Below, one piece after another: positions 1 through 6,649 of a stretch of DNA of 11,559 nt. Source of the DNA: Calditrichota bacterium (lineage in GTDB: Bacteria > Zixibacteria > MSB-5A5 > GN15 > FEB-12). Within the stretch, counting starts at the first letter, position 1, and every line of letters begins with the position of its first letter. The position numbers and the translations under genes are program-made. The notes under the pieces were generated by a model that made no database searches, was not told where the DNA came from, and was given only the letters and a program-made list of their open reading frames with translations. The DNA is taken from positions 21,120-32,678 of the forward strand of contig QQUK01000325.1 of the NCBI GenBank assembly GCA_008501655.1. The letters run 5' to 3'.

Positions 1-72
1 AACAATATTCAGTGGGTTTTGAGATCAACTCAGGCTGTGCCTGTTCGAACCGCTGATGGTTTATTTTTTTGA
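1..72 (+). CDS. 3' end of an unidentified plus-strand gene (partial)
   Basis: Frame 1 is open from the window edge to a TGA at 70-72 and gives 23 residues ending in RTADGLFF. The stop lies 5 bases before the end of the minus-strand Rid gene, so the two would converge with almost no gap, as happens elsewhere in this window. The fragment is too short to assign a family, and a chance open stretch of 72 bases cannot be excluded. The tight fit against the neighbouring gene is the main argument that it is real. Confidence 0.35.
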   Translation, partial: NNIQWVLRSTQAVPVRTADGLFF

Positions 73-77
73 ATAGC

Positions 78-476
78 TTAAGATTTTTCTGGAATAATCG
101 CATCGACTTCAATCTCTATCAGCCAATCTTTATTTATAAAACGATTCACTTCCATGACCGTATCAACCGGACGAATATCTTTAAAGTATTCACCTCTGAC
201 TTTGGCAATTTCTTTCCAGTCATCAATATTAGTGAGAAGCATTCTGGTACGTATCACATCATCTAAGGATGCTCCGGCTACCTCTAAAGCAGCTTTGATT
301 GTTTCGATACATTGACGGGTTTGTGCAGCGGGGTCATTTAGACCAACTGTTTTACCTTCTGAATCAATTGGTGCTGTACCACCGACGGATATAAAATTAC
401 CTACTCTTACAGCCCGTGAAAAACCTATTATTGGTGCGTATGGGCTGCTACTTGGTACCAGTTTTCTTGTCATCAT
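78..476 (-). CDS. Rid family protein (YjgF/YER057c/UK114), Arg-less subfamily
   Basis: A protein of 132 residues, the usual length for this small trimeric family. Canonical RidA hydrolyses reactive enamine/imine intermediates released by PLP enzymes. Family features visible are the VGNFISVGGTAPID stretch (residues 25-38), the QTRQCIETIKAALEVAGASLDDV helix region (52-74), RTRMLLTNIDDW (76-87) and the closing EVNRFINKDWLIEIEVDAI strand pair (109-127). Where canonical RidA has PARS with its catalytic arginine, this protein reads PVDT (103-106), so the arginine is replaced by aspartate. That is typical of Rid subfamilies not shown to have imine deaminase activity, so the substrate is unknown. Two ATG codons are adjacent (474-476 and 471-473). 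An AAGGA lies 4 bases before the first and 7 before the second, so the second may be used. No signal peptide is present, so it is probably cytoplasmic. The family call is firm; the activity is not. Confidence 0.9.
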   Translation of the reverse strand: MMTRKLVPSSSPYAPIIGFSRAVRVGNFISVGGTAPIDSEGKTVGLNDPAAQTRQCIETIKAALEVAGASLDDVIRTRMLLTNIDDWKEIAKVRGEYFKDIRPVDTVMEVNRFINKDWLIEIEVDAIIPEKS

Positions 477-511
477 TTATTCCTTTGGTGGTTTATCTTT
501 AAGGTTCCGGA

Positions 512-540
512 ATAGTATAGTTAAAAGGTCGATTTTGCAA
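512..540 (-). promoter_or_regulatory. Candidate promoter for the Rid gene
   Basis: Read on the minus strand, TTGCAA (540-535) is followed by TATACT (519-514, 15-base spacer) or TACTAT (517-512, 17-base spacer). Either would start transcription about 30 bases before the Rid start codon. This rests on sigma70-like consensus only, and FCB bacteria may use other promoter patterns. Confidence 0.3.
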
Positions 541-584
541 GTAAGATAATCATATAAGTATTGACAGTCAGGGAGGAACTAATC

Positions 585-612
585 ATATTCTGGAAATCTG
601 AATTCAGAATAT
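585..612. promoter_or_regulatory. Nested inverted repeat in the divergent Rid-cupin intergenic region
   Basis: ATATTCTG (585-592) is matched exactly by CAGAATAT (605-612), and within it lies the perfect 12-base palindrome TCTGAATTCAGA (597-608). The half-site ATTCTGAA recurs at 636-643. The repeat sits between two divergent genes and next to a possible TTGACA/CATATT pair (561-566 and 584-589). It could be an operator for a dimeric regulator. It has no T-run, so it is unlikely to be a terminator. The rest of 477-739 shows nothing recognisable beyond the promoter candidates. Confidence 0.3.
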
Positions 613-669
613 TGATACCTGTAAACAGCTGAGACATTCTGAAAGTGATCATTAGGTCGTATTTTTTAA

Positions 670-699
670 TTGACTTAATGAGTCCATTATAGTTATATA
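670..699 (+). promoter_or_regulatory. Candidate promoter for the cupin-phosphatase unit
   Basis: TTGACT (670-675) and TATATA (694-699) are separated by 18 bases. This would put the transcript start about 35 bases before the ATG at 740. The spacer contains TAATG-AGTC-CATTA (676-689), a 5+5 inverted repeat that could be an operator or chance in AT-rich DNA. This is consensus matching only. Confidence 0.33.
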
Positions 700-739
700 T
701 TATTATCTTTATAACAATTCTAATAGAACGGGATGATTG

Positions 740-1174
740 ATGAAAAAATTATTGTTTGTTATGGTATGTAGTTTGATTTTTATGACTACTCATACTAGCA
801 ACTCTGAAGAATCAGTGCAGACTAAAAAACCGGATCAGTTATCAGGTAAAATCGAAGGATTAAAAATTGAAAACCTGCTGGCTGAAAAACTTGAGATTGC
901 TGACAGTATTGAAATAGTTGTCAGTCACCTTGTAGTTCCGCCGAACACGATGCTGCCGATGCATTGGCATCATGGTGAAGAGTTTGTGTATGTATTGGAA
1001 GGTTCTGCCTTTATTATTCAAAAGGATAAAGCAGATTCAAAAATTGTAAAAGGTGATGTTTTCAAAATTCCATTCAAGCAGATTCACACGGCTAAAACAA
1101 CCGATGATTCCTGTACGGTAGTTGTTTTTCGGGTACATGAAGAAGGAAAACCGACCAGGGTACTTGTTGATTAA
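740..1174 (+). CDS. Exported single-domain cupin protein
   Basis: A protein of 144 residues with an N-terminal export signal (MKKLLFVMVCSLIF, hydrophobic to about residue 15) and one cupin_2 barrel. Cupin motif 1 is clear: His75, His77, Glu81 and Gly88 fit HxH(x3)E(x6)G. Motif 2 supplies Gly105, Pro111 and His116. All four usual metal ligands (three His and one Glu) are therefore present, and a bound divalent metal is expected. Cupins of this size range from sugar or small-molecule binders to dioxygenases and isomerases, so the reaction cannot be named. The start is the ATG at 740 rather than the TTG at 737, because a GGGA lies at a suitable distance upstream. The signal peptide has no obvious cleavage site and no lipobox. 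The next gene follows after 27 bases without a terminator, so the two are probably co-transcribed and both exported. Confidence 0.85.
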   Translation: MKKLLFVMVCSLIFMTTHTSNSEESVQTKKPDQLSGKIEGLKIENLLAEKLEIADSIEIVVSHLVVPPNTMLPMHWHHGEEFVYVLEGSAFIIQKDKADSKIVKGDVFKIPFKQIHTAKTTDDSCTVVVFRVHEEGKPTRVLVD

Positions 1175-1201
1175 AAATATGATTTGTGCAGCTTTTAGGA
1201 A

Positions 1202-2425
1202 ATGAAAATAATGAGATTTTTTTTAATTCTTACTTTCGGTATTATGTTTGCATCCTCTGTACTCGCTCAGGATTCGGTCATGTTTGCCGTAGTTGGTGAC
1301 TACGGAACTGCTGATATAAATGAGCAGCGTGTAGCTGAACTGATACATAGTTGGAATCCTCAGTTTGTCATCACTCTTGGTGATAATAGTTATAATAACC
1401 GCCCTATTGATTCAAACATCGGACAGTTTTATAGTCGGTATATCGGAGATTACACAGGTACATTCGGCGATGGTGCTGACACAAACCGTTTTTTCCCTTG
1501 CCCGGGTAATCATGACTGGACCGATGGTGCCGGTATCTCTGCATACCTGAGTTACTTTCATCTTCCCGGAGATTATATCACAACATCAAATAGTTCCGGA
1601 AATGAACGGTATTATGATTTTATCAAGGGACCCGTACACTTCTTTGCGCTTTCAAGTTATTCATGGGAGTATGATGGTAATACTTCAACGTCCATTCAGG
1701 CGCAGTGGCTTGAAAATCAGATGACAGCTTCAGCAGCAAAATGGAAAATCGTCTACATGCATCATCCTCCTTATTCATCCTCAACTAAAAGCGGCTCGCA
1801 GGTCTATATGCAATGGGATTATGAAGCCTGGGGTGCTGATGTTGTAATGGGTGGACATGATCATACTTATGAGCGATTGATGCGTGATGATAACACCGAC
1901 GGAAAAAATATACCCTATATTGTCAATGGAACAGGGGGGAGAACTCTGTATGGATTTCCGCTGGCCGGGTTTGTTGATGGTTCGGTCTTTCGGTATAATA
2001 GTAACTTTGGTGCAATGAAAGTTATCGCTACAGATGAAGTTATGAAGTTGTATTATTATTCTATTGATACTGTAAACGCATTAAAAGACTCGCTTGTAAT
2101 AACTAAAATCCCGACCTCGATCGATGATGAAATACGAAGTATACCTGATGGATTTCAGGTAAGTCAGAATTATCCAAATCCGTTTAATCCATCAACGACG
2201 ATTGAATTTTCAGTTCCGTATAATATGCATCTCTCGATTATAGTCTATAATGTATTGGGAGAAATAGTAAAAATACTTGATTCGGATGAATATACCGCCG
2301 GTACCTATTCTCTTGTGTGGGATGGGAAAGATAATAAAGGTAAGAAAGTTTCAAGTGGTATCTATCTCTATAAAATATCATCCGATAATTTCTCAGTTTC
2401 AAATAAAATGCTCCTGTTAAAGTAA
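1202..2425 (+). CDS. Secreted purple acid phosphatase-like metallophosphoesterase with C-terminal sorting domain
   Basis: A protein of 407 residues with three parts: a signal peptide (1-22, cleavage after SSVLA), a calcineurin-like catalytic domain (about 25-300) and an 87-residue FlgD-Ig/type IX-type sorting domain (321-407, starting QNYPNPFNPST and ending KMLLLK). The metal-binding blocks follow the purple acid phosphatase pattern: GDYG (Asp33), GDNSY (Asp61, Tyr64), GNHD (Asn103, His104), MHHPP (His187/188) and GHDHTYER (His219, His221). The tyrosine in GDxxY and the GHxHxYER form separate it from ordinary calcineurin-like esterases. The expected reaction is hydrolysis of phosphate monoesters outside the cell or on its surface, perhaps for phosphate scavenging; the substrate is inferred only. 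An AGGA at 1197-1200 is only one base from the ATG at 1202 but ten from a second ATG at 1211, so the protein may start three residues later. It lies 27 bases after the cupin gene, probably in one operon. Confidence 0.9.
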   Translation: MKIMRFFLILTFGIMFASSVLAQDSVMFAVVGDYGTADINEQRVAELIHSWNPQFVITLGDNSYNNRPIDSNIGQFYSRYIGDYTGTFGDGADTNRFFPCPGNHDWTDGAGISAYLSYFHLPGDYITTSNSSGNERYYDFIKGPVHFFALSSYSWEYDGNTSTSIQAQWLENQMTASAAKWKIVYMHHPPYSSSTKSGSQVYMQWDYEAWGADVVMGGHDHTYERLMRDDNTDGKNIPYIVNGTGGRTLYGFPLAGFVDGSVFRYNSNFGAMKVIATDEVMKLYYYSIDTVNALKDSLVITKIPTSIDDEIRSIPDGFQVSQNYPNPFNPSTTIEFSVPYNMHLSIIVYNVLGEIVKILDSDEYTAGTYSLVWDGKDNKGKKVSSGIYLYKISSDNFSVSNKMLLLK

Positions 2426-2455
2426 TCCAAAGTAACTCTGAATATATCCTCTTTA

Positions 2456-2491
2456 TTCATTTAAAAAAATCTTTTAAATGAAGCGATTTTT
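2456..2491 (+). terminator. AT-rich hairpin after the phosphatase gene
   Basis: An exact 11-base inverted repeat, TTCATTTAAAA (2456-2466) and TTTTAAATGAA (2472-2482), has a 5-base loop and is followed by GCGATTTTT (2483-2491). The stem is long but contains only one G-C pair, and the T-run is four bases after the stem, so it may be weak. Its position 31 bases after the stop fits an operon terminator. Confidence 0.45.
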
Positions 2492-2589
2492 GTAAGGAAA
2501 ACCATTATTGTTATAGTTGTCTATTTGTTGAACTTCAATTTCTGTTCCCCATTTATTCGTAGTTTCCGTAAGAAGCTAAATACTTACTC

Positions 2590-2618
2590 TTTACAAATTT
2601 CAGTTTAAACTGTATGTT
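2590..2618 (+). promoter_or_regulatory. Candidate promoter with spacer palindrome for the DsrE-like gene
   Basis: TTTACA (2590-2595) and TATGTT (2613-2618) are 17 bases apart. The spacer ends in the perfect 12-base palindrome CAGTTTAAACTG (2601-2612), which abuts the -10 element. Transcription would start near 2625, about 29 bases before the ATG at 2654 and just ahead of the ribosome binding site at 2639-2645. A palindrome there would let a bound dimer control RNA polymerase directly. The hexamers are imperfect. Confidence 0.38.
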
Positions 2619-2653
2619 TATAAAAAATTTCTATGTTGAAAGGAGCATATAAA

Positions 2654-2989
2654 ATGACATTTTTGTATCTGAATTCTGATGAAATGGGTGACGGGGATTC
2701 CGCTTTGGGTAAAAAACTGATGAAATCGTTTTTAGCTGAACTTGCTAAATCCGATGTATCGGTTGATATGGTCGGTTGTGTCAATACCGCGGTGCATTTG
2801 ACAACTGAAGGTTCCGAGACTCTCGAATCGTTAAAAAAGCTCGAGGCAAGAGGTGCAAGGATTGCAAGTTGCGGAACATGTCTCGATTATTTTAACAAAC
2901 GGGAGAAACTGCAGATTGGTGAGATTGGTTCAATGGACCAGACGGTACTGGTAATGAATATGGCTGATAAGATTATCAGACCAAATTAA
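2654..2989 (+). CDS. DsrE/YedF-like sulfurtransferase-type protein, single domain
   Basis: A protein of 111 residues that closely resembles the C-terminal DsrE-type domain of YedF, the family named for its co-occurrence with selenium metabolism. Shared features are a short N-terminal strand (TFLYLNSD), GDGDSALGKKLMKSF (12-26), the VHLTTEGSETLESLKKLEARG block (47-67) and the signature SCGTCLDYF (72-80), with a CGTC motif at Cys73 and Cys76. Another cysteine is at 42. The cysteines suggest persulfide or selenide handling, but the reaction is not established. Typical YedF also has an N-terminal TusA/SirA-like domain; it is missing here and no TusA gene is in the window. The start at 2654 is set by AAAGGAG (2639-2645), 8 bases upstream. 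An earlier in-frame ATG at 2633 lies ahead of that site and would disrupt it. No signal peptide is present, so it is probably cytoplasmic. The function of the stand-alone form is unknown. Confidence 0.82.
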   Translation: MTFLYLNSDEMGDGDSALGKKLMKSFLAELAKSDVSVDMVGCVNTAVHLTTEGSETLESLKKLEARGARIASCGTCLDYFNKREKLQIGEIGSMDQTVLVMNMADKIIRPN

Positions 2990-2996
2990 ATATTTC

Positions 2997-3024
2997 TTGT
3001 ATTAAACATTATTCTACATATAAT
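2997..3024 (+). promoter_or_regulatory. Possible promoter before the large exported protein
   Basis: A perfect TATAAT (3019-3024) lies 16 bases after TTGTAT (2997-3002), which matches the -35 consensus at only three positions. If real, transcription would start near 3031, downstream of the ATG at 3027, leaving a very short leader that starts at the GGAGG. In such AT-rich DNA TATAAT can occur by chance, and read-through from the DsrE gene is equally possible because no terminator separates them. Confidence 0.22.
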
Positions 3025-3041
3025 ATATGTGGAGGATGATT

Positions 3042-4538
3042 TTGAGAAAGCTAACTATATATTTATTGGCATTGTTTTTTATAACGTCAATTATATCTGC
3101 CTCAGAAGTTATTCATAAGCAATATATAGAAAATTTAAGTAGTTATATCCAGATAGAACCTATTGTTTCAAGTAACGGATCTTATCAGGGATTTATCGGT
3201 ACTAATTCGATCGATGAAGTTGTTGATGTTTATGATTCATTAGGAAATATATATTTATCAATCCCTTTAGAAAATAATGTACTTATGTCTGATGTGAGAT
3301 TAAGTAATAATTCTGACACATTAGTACTTTATGTATTACAAGATGCCGGCTGGAATTGGGATTTTCAAAATTTTAATATATTTAGAATTACTCAGATAAT
3401 TATTTATAACGATTCTGTTAATACTTATACAATCACACCAACTTGTAATGCCGCTTACTATGCTAATGGACTTGATGATACTAAAGGATCTATCTATTTA
3501 AAACGGGATGCTAACTATACACCGACATCGCTGGTATTTAAAGCCAAGATTAACACGACCTTGCATGAAGTTACTATGGGGATTACATATGAAGAACATC
3601 ATACTTACAATGAGTATTCAATAGATCTTTTAGATGAGATTGTCCAAAGCGGAAGTATAAATCTCGCTACCTGTAAATTTGATTCATTAGATTCATGTGG
3701 TGTTGCAAGAAACTCCTATTATTATATATCTGTTCAGGATGATCCCTGGAATAGTTATACAAGTTCAAGTTCTTGGTTTGGTATTTATAACTGTGATTCA
3801 TTGCTTGCAGGCAAGTCAGGTGGATATATTTCTTTATTGCTTAGTGGGGATTTTGTCCCTCAATCAGAAAATGATGAAGTAATTTTTGGAGGTAGAACAG
3901 AAGATCTTTTAGGATTGAGAGAGGGATTTAACAGCTATTGGGCTTGTTACAGAGTTGATAACAATGTAGTTTCTGAAGTTTGGTGGAGAAGTCCTCCCTG
4001 GAAGTATGAACCTTATTTTTACAGTGAAGAGAAAAATCTCATATACGGTATAGCAAACGGTTTAACTATACATCAATTAGATTGTGCTTCAGGAGAGTAT
4101 ACTGACTCTGTTACATTGGATCATATAATGTACCACAAATCATTCTTGCTCCCATTTACCGGTAGCTACCCGTTTTTGTTTGGTAAGCTCGAGGATACAA
4201 TCTTTATATATTCATATAATACACCAACTGATAATCAGGATGTTGAATTATTGTTGCCTGATAATTATCTGTTACACCAAAATTACCCTAATCCGTTTAA
4301 CCCGTCTACCGAGATTTCTTTTATGCTCCCTCAAAAAAGTTTTGTTGAAATTCAGATATATAATTTACTTGGACAACGTGTGATCTCTCTTGGAAATAAA
4401 GTATTTCCAGCTGGAAGTCATTCAGTAGCATGGAATGGAAAATCGCAAACTGGTAAGGCCGTAGCTAGTGGAATATATATTTACAGGATGAAAACAGATG
4501 ATTTTACCGATTCAAAAAAGATGCTTCTATTAAAATAA
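3042..4538 (+). CDS. Exported protein of unknown function with C-terminal sorting domain
   Basis: I do not recognise the main body. From the TTG at 3042 the protein has 498 residues: a signal peptide (1-20, RKLTIYLLALFFITSIISA then SEV), about 390 residues rich in Ser, Asn, Tyr, Asp and beta-type patterns, and an 87-residue C-terminal domain starting QNYPNPFNPSTEI and ending KKMLLLK. Phrases such as DVYDSLGNIYLSIPLE and LEDTIFIYSYNTP resemble repeated beta blades, so a beta-propeller or other all-beta surface domain is a guess. GGAGG at 3031-3035 is 6 bases from the TTG. The ATG at 3036 touches it and the ATG at 3027 precedes it, so TTG is the best start. The C-terminal domain matches that of the phosphatase at 44 of 87 positions by hand alignment, so both probably share one export and anchoring route. 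The gene looks more AT-rich than its neighbours, which could reflect transfer or weak selection. Confidence 0.75.
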   Translation: MRKLTIYLLALFFITSIISASEVIHKQYIENLSSYIQIEPIVSSNGSYQGFIGTNSIDEVVDVYDSLGNIYLSIPLENNVLMSDVRLSNNSDTLVLYVLQDAGWNWDFQNFNIFRITQIIIYNDSVNTYTITPTCNAAYYANGLDDTKGSIYLKRDANYTPTSLVFKAKINTTLHEVTMGITYEEHHTYNEYSIDLLDEIVQSGSINLATCKFDSLDSCGVARNSYYYISVQDDPWNSYTSSSSWFGIYNCDSLLAGKSGGYISLLLSGDFVPQSENDEVIFGGRTEDLLGLREGFNSYWACYRVDNNVVSEVWWRSPPWKYEPYFYSEEKNLIYGIANGLTIHQLDCASGEYTDSVTLDHIMYHKSFLLPFTGSYPFLFGKLEDTIFIYSYNTPTDNQDVELLLPDNYLLHQNYPNPFNPSTEISFMLPQKSFVEIQIYNLLGQRVISLGNKVFPAGSHSVAWNGKSQTGKAVASGIYIYRMKTDDFTDSKKMLLLK

Positions 4539-4556
4539 GATTATGAACATTTTATT

Positions 4557-4579
4557 AGCAGACGGGGACGTCTGCTTTT
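4557..4579 (+). terminator. Hairpin terminator after the exported protein gene
   Basis: AGCAGACG (4557-4564) pairs exactly with CGTCTGCT (4569-4576) around a GGGA loop, followed by a short T-run. It begins 19 bases after the stop codon at 4538. The stem is strong and GC-containing; the T-tract is only four bases and overlaps the stem end. Confidence 0.6.
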
Positions 4580-4594
4580 ACAATATTATGCAAT

Positions 4595-4626
4595 AAAAAA
4601 GGCAGACAATATGTCTACCTTTTTTT
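4595..4626. terminator. Bidirectional terminator between convergent genes
   Basis: AAAAAAGG-C-AGACA (4595-4608), an ATA loop, then TGTCT-A-CC and a T-run (4612-4626) form a hairpin with one C/A mismatch. Flanking A and T tracts give a U-tail in both directions. It lies 20 bases after the typA stop on the minus strand and backs up the plus-strand hairpin at 4557. Confidence 0.7.
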
Positions 4627-4646
4627 GATTATATTTTAATAATAAA

Positions 4647-6566
4647 CTACATTGCGCTGCGTAATTGTGAACCGGACGACTGAGTATTTTCATCCAACAG
4701 CATCATCTTTTTCTCAGCACGTTTCCTATCTTCGGTATCGAGAATCATTTTTCTAATACGAATAGATTTCGGAGTAACTTCAACAAGTTCATCATCACGG
4801 ATCCATTCCATCGCCTGCTCAAGTGTCATTTTTTTGGGGACATCGAGCTTTACACCGATATCTTTGTTCGAAGCACGATGATTAGTCAGCTGTTTTTTCT
4901 TGGTCGGGTTGCAGGTCATATCCATATTACGCGAATTCTCTCCGACAATCTGTCCGGCGTAGACTTTTTCAGTCGGTTCAATAAAGATGACCGCCCGTTC
5001 CTGAAAGCCTTCAAGAGCATAGGCTGTTGCCGGTCCGGTTTCAAGAGAAACAACAGAACCTTTGGATCGGGAGATAATTTCACCGCGCCAGGTACCATAG
5101 CCGATAAACCGTGATGCCATAATACCAAGTCCTCGCGTATCGGTCAAAAATTCTGAACGATAACCAATAAGTCCACGGGTCGGTATTTCAAATTCAAGAC
5201 GGATGATATTAGTACCGGCATTTTCAACTGAAATCATCTCACCTTTTCGTTTGGCAAGTTTTTCAATAATGATTCCCTGATACTCTTCCGGAGTATCGAT
5301 AATAATCTGTTCAATCGGTTCAGTAGTAAATCCCTTTTGGTTTGTATGAGTGATAACTTCGGGACGGGAGATACAGAATTCGAGACCTTCCCGGCGCATC
5401 TCTTCGATTAATATAGCAAGATGCAGTTCACCGCGACCGGATACTTTGACACCATCGGATCGACCGATATCTTCCATCCGAAGGGCGACGTTTACACGCA
5501 ATTCACGGTCGAGTCTTTCTTTAAGCTGACGGAGCATGATAGCGGTGCCTTCCTGACCGGAGAACGGCCCGTTGTTTACTAAGAAGAACATCGAAAGGGT
5601 CGGTTCTTCGATTTCAAGAGGGCGCATCGCTTCATTTGTATCATCGGATAACGTAAAAGTATCACCGATTGAGATTTCCGGAGGTCCGGCAATCCAGACA
5701 AGATCACCGGCGGAGATTGTGTCAGCTTCGACTCTTGTCAACCCGCGGGTGACCCAGAGATGGGTGGATTTTACATTTGAAAGAGACTCAACTTTGAACT
5801 TGGAGTCTTTATCAAAGCGGTCATCGAGTTTGGTTACAATCCTGTTGAAGCTTTCACCTTTGGAGAGTGAACCGGAGAGGACGCGACCGCAGCCTATTTG
5901 CCCGATGTAGTCATTCCAGTCAAGAGAACTGACCTGCATTTTAAACTGACCGTCAGCGATGACCTTTGGTGCCGGGACATATTCAACGATTGTTTCAAAG
6001 AGAGCATCCATTCCCGAGTGCTCTTCTTTGTCCAAATCGTTTACAAACCATCCGTCAAGTCCGGAACCGTAAAGGACCGGAAAATGCGCCTGTTCATCAT
6101 CGGCACCTAATTCTATAAAAAGATCAAAAGTTTTATTTAACGCATAATCAGGTCTTGCATTGGGGCGGTCGACTTTGTTAACGATGACAATCGGACGAAG
6201 ACCGAGTTTTAAAGCGCGCATAAGAACATAGCGTGTCTGGGGCATCGGCCCTTCGTTCGCATCAACAAGTAAAAGAACCGAATCAACCATAGAGAGTACC
6301 CGTTCAACCTCGCCTGAGAAATCAGCATGACCGGGAGTATCGACAATATTAATGAGGTAGTCATTCCAGTTGACGGTGCAGTGTTTGGAACGGATTGTAA
6401 TACCGCGTTCCCGTTCGAGAACATTATTATCCATCAAACGTTCGGCGACTTCCTGATTATCCCGAAATGTTCTGGTCGCTTTGAAAATAGAATCTATTAA
6501 TGTGGTTTTGCCGTGATCGATATGAGCGACGATAGCAAGGTTTCGGATATTGGCAATATTTGTCAT
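4647..6566 (-). CDS. typA: Ribosome-associated translational GTPase TypA/BipA
   Basis: A protein of 639 residues, slightly longer than the usual 600-615 because of a C-terminal tail. TypA is a translation-factor GTPase that binds the ribosome at the EF-G site and acts in ribosome assembly and stress or cold adaptation. GTPase motifs, numbered from this start: G1 AHIDHGKTT (14-22), G2 RERGITI (52-58), G3 DTPGH (76-80), G4 NKVD (130-133) and G5 around YGSGLDGW (166-173). EF-G-like domains II, III and V follow, then the TypA-specific C-terminal domain, with RGLIGYRSEFLTDTRG and NPTKKKQLTNHRAS as hallmarks. The tail (SSGSQLRSAM) shows no motif. An upstream ATG at 6597-6599 would add 11 residues. 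I chose 6564-6566 because family members begin a few residues before IRNLAIVAHIDHG; neither start has a clear Shine-Dalgarno sequence. The gene appears monocistronic, with hairpins on both sides. Confidence 0.97.
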   Translation of the reverse strand: MTNIANIRNLAIVAHIDHGKTTLIDSIFKATRTFRDNQEVAERLMDNNVLERERGITIRSKHCTVNWNDYLINIVDTPGHADFSGEVERVLSMVDSVLLLVDANEGPMPQTRYVLMRALKLGLRPIVIVNKVDRPNARPDYALNKTFDLFIELGADDEQAHFPVLYGSGLDGWFVNDLDKEEHSGMDALFETIVEYVPAPKVIADGQFKMQVSSLDWNDYIGQIGCGRVLSGSLSKGESFNRIVTKLDDRFDKDSKFKVESLSNVKSTHLWVTRGLTRVEADTISAGDLVWIAGPPEISIGDTFTLSDDTNEAMRPLEIEEPTLSMFFLVNNGPFSGQEGTAIMLRQLKERLDRELRVNVALRMEDIGRSDGVKVSGRGELHLAILIEEMRREGLEFCISRPEVITHTNQKGFTTEPIEQIIIDTPEEYQGIIIEKLAKRKGEMISVENAGTNIIRLEFEIPTRGLIGYRSEFLTDTRGLGIMASRFIGYGTWRGEIISRSKGSVVSLETGPATAYALEGFQERAVIFIEPTEKVYAGQIVGENSRNMDMTCNPTKKKQLTNHRASNKDIGVKLDVPKKMTLEQAMEWIRDDELVEVTPKSIRIRKMILDTEDRKRAEKKMMLLDENTQSSGSQLRSAM

Positions 6567-6649
6567 TTTGGTCGTTTCTTTCACTTCACTTATATTCAAG
6601 TGTTTTACAATTGTCCAGCGATTAAACTTATCAGGGAATAATCACGCAG

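Noticed and set aside
561..589. TTGACA with CATATT as a main promoter for the cupin gene
   Set aside because: The -35 is perfect but the -10 is poor and the leader would be about 145 bases; the pair at 670-699 fits better. It is kept only as a note to the inverted repeat.
737..739. TTG start for the cupin gene
   Set aside because: The ATG immediately following at 740 is better spaced from the GGGA and gives a normal MKK signal peptide start.
477..739. Riboswitch or small RNA in the divergent intergenic region
   Set aside because: The inverted repeats are short and palindromic like operators; no conserved aptamer pattern or T-tailed hairpin could be seen.
2633..2653. Upstream ATG giving a seven-residue longer DsrE-like protein
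   Set aside because: The AAAGGAG at 2639-2645 lies inside this extension and is ideally spaced for the ATG at 2654.
4878..6424. Several open frames of 70-112 codons overlapping typA on both strands
   Set aside because: They lie wholly inside a clear typA gene, show no domain or ribosome binding site, and are expected shadows of a well-biased coding frame.
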